Under the pieces are notes generated by a model. The model made no database searches and had not been told where the DNA came from. It saw only the letters and a program-made list of their open reading frames with translations. Both the position numbers and the translations under genes were made by a program. DNA of 35,787 nucleotides from Discostella pseudostelligera (taxonomy: Eukaryota; Bacillariophyta; Thalassiosirophyceae; Thalassiosirales; Thalassiosiraceae): contig JALLBK010000056.1 of the NCBI GenBank assembly GCA_036940085.1, forward strand, positions 1 to 35,787, given 5' to 3'. Shown piece by piece: positions 30,020 to 35,787 of the stretch (its first letter is position 1; every line of letters begins with the position of its first letter).

Positions 30020-30680
30020 AGTGAAATCTGCTCATTGGTTACACGGCGAGGTCGTTGGAGTTGTACTCCACGATGAAGCTGCTTGTATGGAATATAGATT
30101 GAGGTCGTTGACAACCGATGGAACCTATTTGGTTATTATATTATTGAACTCGGTCGGCTGAATCACTGTGTAGGAGCAAACTACTACTATGAAGGTGGCG
30201 TTAAAGCATTGTAAACTCTCTTGACCGGATACTCTAGCATCTCTCGTTTCACCTTATATCCGTCACCGTCTGACAACATCCGCTCAGTTCGATGCCGATA
30301 CCATAACTGCTGCTCGATCATTCCATGAAGGAGAGGCTTCATCAAACAGATAGACGGGCATTAGATACATGAAGTTCTGTTTATCAATGGAAGTACGGCA
30401 CTTTGCTTGACTACCGTCCACAGTCTACAGCATCAATATTGCAAGCACTATCTATCGTGTATTTAATATTGTTACAACATAGTCTACTCTCTCCTTGTTC
30501 TCAAGAAACTTCGGCGAGTACTAACGGAGCAACTAAGCTTCACATCAAATGTATCCAATACATCTGCGGAGGCGTTTCATGCTGTCAACAGCAAAAATGA
30601 ACCTAGAGAGTGGTGCGAAAATTTCCACAATAACCGAACCATCATGCTTTCCCTAATCCCCGAGCATCCCCTTTCTCATC
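30020..30680. other. Space between convergent cyclin genes
   Basis: This 661-bp region contains no ordered reading frame, tRNA or motif that I recognise. It should hold the 3' UTRs of both cyclin genes. Confidence 0.6.
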
Positions 30681-32076
30681 TTAAAAGTCTGACGATATTG
30701 GAATGGTAGCGACACTACCATATCTGCTGCTGGAGTACTTCTTATTGACGGCACGCAGCTCCGTTGACGAGTCAGACTTCTCAGCTAGCACTGCACGTGC
30801 CACTGGCCTGATGTCTTCCTCACGGTATTGAGCATACTTCAGAAGAGTAGGACTCCATGCATTTCGTCCGACGGTTCGGCGTGCGATGTAGACCGAAGCC
30901 GCAGCTAACTGGCTCGGAAGATAGTGGAGCATGTTATAACTTTGTAGTGTACCATCAAGGATGAAACAAGAAAGCTGGACGATCTTCTTGTCGGCGTGAG
31001 CAGCCTTCAAGTATCGGACGAGGAAAGCGTGTGCGCTTGGGATGGTGATTTGGTATTCAAGCTTCTTTAAGATGATTTCCTCCATGTCAAGAATCTGTGT
31101 GGATCGTTGCGAGAGCAGACGCGACGAGGGTGAGTGTTAACGTGGGCATATCACAATCGATGCCGAATCATATCAAACGTACCTCGACCTTTGAGTATGC
31201 CCGGTCGCAAATGTACACGAGATCCCGCAGTTCCGGCGGATAAATTTCCTCATACTTCGATGCGATCAACAACGCCGTCACTCCAACAAGTTGCAACTTC
31301 GGCCTCGACACCTCCGTCTTGGCAAGGTAACGATCGATGAGATTGACAGTGAGATAGAGCGTCTCGGGCACGAGCTTAAACTTTAAGTGCACCTCGACCA
31401 ACCAGTCTACCAATATGGAACGCATACGCTCATTAATGAATGATTGATCTTCCATATAAACAGGGCGAACCGATGTAGAAATTTCCTTCATACGAAAATG
31501 CTCGTACATGTCCTGAACGTAACTGGTTGCACAGAGCGGATCGTCAGAATCACGTTCATCGATGTCGTCAGCTGGACTGCTATACTGATAACTCAAAAGT
31601 TCGTCGTTGTTTGCTCCGGCCATAAATGTGTTCATATTATCACCAGCAGCCTGAGGTAATGGAACTAAATTCATGGGAGGTAGCGTCGGTGCCATTGCAT
31701 TGGAAGGCGCACTAACATCCTGACGAGACTCTAGCGTCACGGATCTCTGCGGTTGAATAGTGATGGAATTGGCGTGCTTCTTAACAACATGTTGCTGGCC
31801 TTTATTGTCGCCATTTTCGGTGGTTCGATTTGAAACATCCTTTATGAGAAACGGAAGCGCAGTTTGAACAAGCAATATGGTGAGCAACGGCGTCATAGGG
31901 CGTAATCAAATGAGATGTCACCACAACGAAGGACGGGTTAGCAACGAGCACAGTACGAATATTGCCAACACAATATTGACGAGACGAAGACTGGCTCGTT
32001 AATTTCTCACCCTTAGAGCACGACGAGTGCCTTGCGGTTTGACATTCTGATTAGATGGGAACATTGTCGCTGTCAT
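30681..32076 (-). CDS. B-type (mitotic) cyclin, inverted paralogue
   Basis: There are three exons on the minus strand: 32076-32011, 31839-31183 and 31094-30681. The introns are 171 nt (31840-32010) and 88 nt (31095-31182), both phase 0. The product is 378 residues. The frame of exon 2 is open upstream to an ATG at 31896, but that would give no destruction box. Splicing a 66-nt exon 1 instead gives RRALRDVSN (residues 18-26), RxxLxxxxN, with the intron at exactly the same codon as in the neighbour. A second ATG at codon 5 (32064) is an alternative start. The cyclin box reads MRSILVDWLVEVHLKFKL, PETLYLTVNLIDRYL and ALLIASKYEEIYPP; exon 3 starts ILDMEEIILKKLEY and ends with YREEDIRPVARAVL. The N-terminal linker differs strongly from its neighbour's, so the duplication is not recent. 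Confidence 0.9.
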
Positions 32077-32094
32077 GACGAGTCGATGGTCTCG

Positions 32095-32382
32095 TCAACA
32101 ACAACGGCCGGTCGAACAACTTGGTTCGAGATTACGAATTCGATCTCGGCCTCCGTAATAAATTGACCTCGCGATTGATGATGGTGATGGCTGAGGATCT
32201 AGCCGAGGCTGGGAGGCAATGGTATTGATGAAAGTTATGGTGGCTCCTTTCCCATTGGCATCAATAATGTTGATCTCGTCTTGTTGTTCTCGCTCAATTG
32301 TGCTTTGAAGTGGTTTCGCCGGTGTCGAACCATCATCGTCGTCCCACCGTTGTGTTTTGGTGAGATGAAAATCGAAAAACAT
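32095..32382 (-). CDS. Short hypothetical ORF just upstream of the cyclin start
   Basis: This is a frame of 95 residues with an ATG at 32382 and TGA at 32095, ending 18 bp before the cyclin ATG on the same strand. It is polar, with an acidic DDDDG patch, a middle segment INIIDANGKGATITFINTI that looks protein-like, and a Cys-rich end. No family is recognised. It could be a small gene, an upstream ORF of the cyclin transcript, or chance. Confidence 0.25.
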   Translation of the reverse strand: MFFDFHLTKTQRWDDDDGSTPAKPLQSTIEREQQDEINIIDANGKGATITFINTIASQPRLDPQPSPSSIARSIYYGGRDRIRNLEPSCSTGRCC

Positions 32383-32580
32383 CTATTTAGACATTTGAAC
32401 CATTTTAGCTTCCCTGCGCGCGTACAGAGGCGAAACTTTTAGAAAAGGAATCAGTAGACCCTCGAAATAGAAGAAAATAAGTGATTTAGCACTCTACTTT
32501 AGAGAAATGTGTCGGCAGCAACATTTGAACATGTGTATCCTCTTTTTACATGTGTTTCTCATATGATAGCCTGCCTGCGT

Positions 32581-32817
32581 TCACGTACTAGATCCAACGA
32601 AGGTGATTTGAAGAGTAAGATCAGATGTCTCACAAGTCAGAACGACAATCCAATGTACCAATTCCATCGTTCTTGAGAATGAAACATCGGTTCTGGTGCA
32701 CTCGTTTGCAGCACCATGTTGAGCGATATTTGACACAGTGATGTCGTAGAAATATTCGCCAAATTGATATTGAACCATTCCCTTTCGGATCGAAGCCGAT
32801 TTGACATTTTGAACCAA
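32581..32817 (-). pseudogene. Possible gene fragment, beta-rich
   Basis: The frame is open for ~80 codons with no ATG at its beginning (TTG at 32817; first ATG at codon 14). The translation (GEYFYDITVSNIAQHGAANE, then LTLQITFVGSST) alternates hydrophobic residues like a beta-sandwich domain and has two Cys. It may be the last exon of a lost gene. No homologue is recognised. Confidence 0.25.
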
Positions 32818-32983
32818 TTTGCAATTTTGCGACGTAACCTATCTGTGATTTTTACTTATGGGAACGCATTTTTGTGGATTCACAAATTAATCACAAATTT
32901 GTGAGCGCGGAGAGATATGGGAATGCTCCAATATCTTTAGTTTAAGTTTAGGCTTTACTACTCTAGAGGCCCGTTAGGCCCGG

Positions 32984-33447
32984 TATGGAAAGAGTTTGTG
33001 AGGTATTGTCCGTCCCTTGGCTATGGGTGGAGGAGTTTTTGGTGGCATTTCTGATGTGGACTGTAAAGGCTTTAGTGATTCCCAGTCCCATTTGTTGTAT
33101 GGTGAAGATTGATGGAGTCAGGGCTGTGTAGAGTGTCCGAAAAAATGTCGTGTCTTCGACAGTTTCCATAGTTTGTCGGCACTTCGTAGAATTCCTATTG
33201 GGCAGGGTGCGTGTGTAGATTTCATGAACATTGTTGCTGCGTTTGGTCTATCTATGAGCAGGGAATAGTACCCTGGATGGAACCTTTGGCCTCTTCGCAA
33301 CGATGTCAACACTCCGTGAATTAAAGGGATACTGGATGGTGTTGGATTTCCTTGTACAATGCAAACAATTATATTTATGCAATTCGGGTGATAGGAATAC
33401 ATATTATCCGAAGCTGCATTGGGACTTGGGAGTTGTGTTACGATCTG
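32984..33447 (-). pseudogene. Interrupted protein-like frame, possible gene or element relic
   Basis: One minus-strand frame reads as an ordered protein (NPTPSSIPLIHGVLTSLRRG, RFHPGYYSLLIDRPN, HAPCPIGILRSADKLW, FFGHSTQP) and then meets a TGA at ~33118. The same frame continues with further protein-like sequence (SSPYNKWDWESLKPLQ, KTPPPIAKGRTIPHKLFPY) up to a TAA at ~32984. There is no upstream start in a good context. It could be a decayed retroelement or a dead gene; I do not recognise the family. Confidence 0.3.
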
Positions 33448-33501
33448 TTACGATGCTTGCTTCTTGTTTGCTGTTTGCTACTTTCGGTAGATAATCAGCC
33501 T

Positions 33502-35613
33502 TTACCGTTTCAATGAAGAAGGAAGAATAATGTTGGCAGGCATGCTCAATCCTCCGACGCGAGATTTCACCCGCATTAACTCGTTTACGGACGTGATATA
33601 GATATAACCATCCGCTCCAAAGCCAATACTTGTCAGATGCGTTGCTCGGGAAGAAGTCGGCGATTGTCCACGAGAATGATCCAAGGCCAGATCACCAATC
33701 ATTTGCCCTTGTCGGGACAGCAATGTTACAGTTATATGACAGGATATCAAGTATAATGTACCAGTCTTGTCGACAGCGAGCTTTGATCCGGTGGAAGGAA
33801 ATGGCTCGTCTCGGACGATGCTATCAATATTGTCAATATGTTTGCAATCGGAGGAGGATGTTTCATAAAACACGGCAACTTTAGCGTCGTCCTCCTTCAC
33901 TTTGTTGTCTGTGTCGTCTTCACTGTCTTCGTCGTCATCGTCGTCATCGTAGATTCCGCCAATGCGAAGCTTGTACACAGTATTAGAAAACCCAATTTGA
34001 TCCGTTCGATCGACCACCGCCAGCACATACAACGTCGCATGGTCCAATCCTAGCGATATCCCCTCGATCCAACCATCTAACTGAAGCAAAACCTCTATGT
34101 CGTCATCCTCCCCCTCCTCATCCTCCTTGCCCGTCGTTCGTATCCAGGCATGAGCATCACGGCTTTGGTCCACTGATATCGGAGGAATGTGCACTGCCCC
34201 TTTCTTGCGGTAAACCACTCCAACTTGACGGTGATTAGATTGGTCACCCTCTCCCTCGATGGCGAAACTATCAGAGAATAACAGATCACCGGTTTGCGTG
34301 TACGTCAGATGATTTGGCCTATATAATCTCCTTCTTCTTCGCGGTGTAATATGCTGCTCTGCGATGTCTTCGTTGTCGTGTCGGTTATCCTCCTCCTCCT
34401 CAATTGGCACCAACGTCGCCAAGGGAGTACGTGCACCAGTTCCCTCCTCAACGCGAACAATCCGTCGCTCGCCCCATTCGGCCACGGCCAAGTTCTTCTT
34501 CCCATCGTCATCTGCCGACGGCTCCACTGCAATCGATGCACTCCCGAGAAGAGGTGGCAACGATGATGATTTAGTCAGACGCTCCGATAGAGATGATGAT
34601 GATAGATCTCCTTTCAAATTCTCAGGACATGTCCCCGCCTTGGTACTTTTCGTACGTGAACGAATGTCACCATCGTAATTCCCCTCCTCTACCCATAGTC
34701 CACTCCGACAACCGCTCCGTTCCATATGCAATGTCTTACCAATACTTATTGGTCCACCACCCACTTCCCATCGCCATATCCGTCCGGAACGCCCTGCATC
34801 GTTAATGAGGAGATATCCCCGTCCTAGATCTGGATCATGTACCCATGTAGTGGAGGTTATATGGGAAAGGAATGGTCGAGGTGGTGGTGATGATAGTTGC
34901 TGCCGAGGTTGCGTTGGTTTGCTGGATTTATCGTAATCATCATTGTTCTTATTGGTTCCGTTATTGTTGTATTCGTCCACGCCAGACGAAGCAGTGCATT
35001 CGTCAACATCATGAGTGCCAACGAGGCCATTACCAATTCCACCCATATTCACATCCAGGTCCGACGAGAGCACCACTTCCAATTGACTACCACGCTGCAA
35101 TGCCAACATCATTGTCGATGAAGCATTATTATTCCCATCATTTTCATTTCCTTGCAAGGGATTATTGTCGTCAATGTAAAATATTGATTTGAGAACCTTT
35201 TCATTTTCACTAATATTGTCGCCCCTTCCACCGCTCTCATCCGAACCGAAGACCATGACAGATGTGGGTACAACCTCATACGGCGCGACGAGGTTGGAGA
35301 ATAACCCACCTCGAGAAGAACTTCCACCACTACTTCTAGCAGCAATGAGATAGGATAATGCGCTAAGAAAGATGATGAACCATGCATATTCGTCGAGGTG
35401 CTGGATGCGCTGGTACATGTGTTTCGATGACACAGTCACAGTCATACCAGGTCGATCATTGTCGTCGTGGTCGGTATTGCTATTGTCGGCAATGTCAGCA
35501 CCATGATTATTCGAAGAGAGAGATTGGTTGCCACTGTTTGTCACTGATGGAGTAGTTGTCGTCGTCGTCGGTGGGGGGTGCCGCCGTCGGCGTAGTAAAG
35601 CGTCGGTTGCCAT
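33502..35613 (-). CDS. Membrane-anchored SMP-30/strictosidine-synthase-like beta-propeller
   Basis: This is a single-exon protein of 703 residues. The frame opens at TTG 35673; the first ATG, at 35613, is in a strong context (CACCATGGCA). One membrane segment follows a polar, Thr/Asn/Asp-rich head (AWFIIFLSALSYLIAA, residues ~77-92), so it looks like a type II protein with the bulk in a lumen or outside. From ~250, propeller strands of the SMP-30/gluconolactonase/strictosidine-synthase superfamily recur: DPDLGRGYLLINDAGRSGRI, LAVAEWGERRIVRVEEGTG, YRPNHLTYTQTGDLLFSDS, SKLAVDKTGTLYLIS and SIGFGADGYIYITSVNELMR. The family includes lactonases, esterases and receptor-like apoplast proteins; the activity here is unknown. 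Acidic loops (for example ~575-597) interrupt the propeller. Confidence 0.78.
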   Translation of the reverse strand: MATDALLRRRRHPPPTTTTTTPSVTNSGNQSLSSNNHGADIADNSNTDHDDNDRPGMTVTVSSKHMYQRIQHLDEYAWFIIFLSALSYLIAARSSGGSSSRGGLFSNLVAPYEVVPTSVMVFGSDESGGRGDNISENEKVLKSIFYIDDNNPLQGNENDGNNNASSTMMLALQRGSQLEVVLSSDLDVNMGGIGNGLVGTHDVDECTASSGVDEYNNNGTNKNNDDYDKSSKPTQPRQQLSSPPPRPFLSHITSTTWVHDPDLGRGYLLINDAGRSGRIWRWEVGGGPISIGKTLHMERSGCRSGLWVEEGNYDGDIRSRTKSTKAGTCPENLKGDLSSSSLSERLTKSSSLPPLLGSASIAVEPSADDDGKKNLAVAEWGERRIVRVEEGTGARTPLATLVPIEEEEDNRHDNEDIAEQHITPRRRRRLYRPNHLTYTQTGDLLFSDSFAIEGEGDQSNHRQVGVVYRKKGAVHIPPISVDQSRDAHAWIRTTGKEDEEGEDDDIEVLLQLDGWIEGISLGLDHATLYVLAVVDRTDQIGFSNTVYKLRIGGIYDDDDDDEDSEDDTDNKVKEDDAKVAVFYETSSSDCKHIDNIDSIVRDEPFPSTGSKLAVDKTGTLYLISCHITVTLLSRQGQMIGDLALDHSRGQSPTSSRATHLTSIGFGADGYIYITSVNELMRVKSRVGGLSMPANIILPSSLKR

Positions 35614-35648
35614 GGTGGTGGTTGGATGTTGGTGGTTGGTGGTTGGTG

Positions 35649-35696
35649 TTTTGGCGGGAGAGAGGGAGATCAATTGTGAGTCATTTTTTGGCGGGA
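35649..35696 (+). promoter_or_regulatory. Paired TTTTGGCGGGA elements near the propeller gene start
   Basis: TTTTGGCGGGA occurs at 35649-35659 and 35686-35696, 36 and 73 bp upstream of the ATG at 35613. These are among the copies closest to a start codon in the window, which supports ATG 35613 over the earlier TTG. Confidence 0.5.
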
Positions 35697-35787
35697 CAGT
35701 CCATCGTCGCGTCCATCAATTCATCGATAACGACTAGCCGCTGCGCAGCTAGCAGCAGCTAGCCCCGTAAAGCTCATTGGTACTTTT

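Larger units (their letters stand above)
32383..33501. other. Intergenic region with decayed coding sequence
   Basis: This 1.1-kb region separates the cyclin and propeller genes. It holds an ~80-codon frame (minus, 32817-32581) and a longer interrupted one (next entry), plus AT-rich DNA with a small inverted repeat around ACAAATTTGT (near 32893-32902). No intact gene is seen. The content suggests the remains of a gene or mobile element, without a terminal repeat or integrase to prove it. Confidence 0.45.

Noticed and set aside
31840..31896. Cyclin start at ATG 31896 within the open frame
   Set aside because: This 57-nt stretch reads as intron; only the upstream exon restores RxxLxxxxN and matches the paralogue's intron position.
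32100..32160. tRNA-like GGTTCGAG sequence
   Set aside because: No matching acceptor, D or anticodon stems can be paired around it.

Overview
The window looks like nuclear DNA from a diatom, probably a centric of the Thalassiosira type. The evidence is short GT-AG introns (66 to 171 nt), a gene whose N-terminus resembles a diatom bipartite plastid pre-sequence (signal peptide followed by an Ala-Phe junction), a three-copy CxxC/HxxxC 'GQVG' domain that I associate with diatom genomes, and low-complexity Ser/Asn/Asp/His-Pro-rich protein tails. The species assignment is inference. There is no rRNA, tRNA, CRISPR array, intact transposon or bacterial-style operon. Several long reading frames begin at TTG or GTG; for those genes I moved the start to a supported ATG.

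Left part (1-12058): a small SAM-like protein (+); a glutamate-dehydrogenase-like protein lacking the catalytic residues (-); a 2OG-Fe(II) oxygenase-like gene whose frame is broken only by one ambiguous base at 4072 (+); a three-exon OSCA/CSC1-type membrane channel (-); and a four-exon metallophosphatase-like gene (+).

Middle part (12059-23143): a membrane-anchored JmjC/cupin-like oxygenase whose last exon carries the second iron-binding His (-); a TPR-like single-pass protein (-); a plastid-type protein of unknown function (+); and a 1,659-residue protein with three divergent copies of a putative zinc-binding domain (-).

Right part (23144-35787): an 11-exon secreted Cys-rich protein built from duplicated exon pairs (-); a prolyl-4-hydroxylase/methyltransferase fusion (+); two convergent B-type cyclin genes with identical intron positions and an intron inside the destruction box (+ and -); a stretch of decayed coding sequence; and a membrane-anchored beta-propeller protein (-).

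Genes alternate in strand, so most share divergent promoters or converge closely, with stop codons 24 bp apart in one case. An E2F-like element, TTTTGGCGGGA or AAAATGGCGGGAA, recurs about 15 times. It lies almost only in promoters or 5' ends, sometimes next to a CACGTG box. The strongest leads are the Cys-rich exon-pair gene, the catalytically stripped GDH homologue, the recurrent promoter element, and the oxygenase-methyltransferase fusion.
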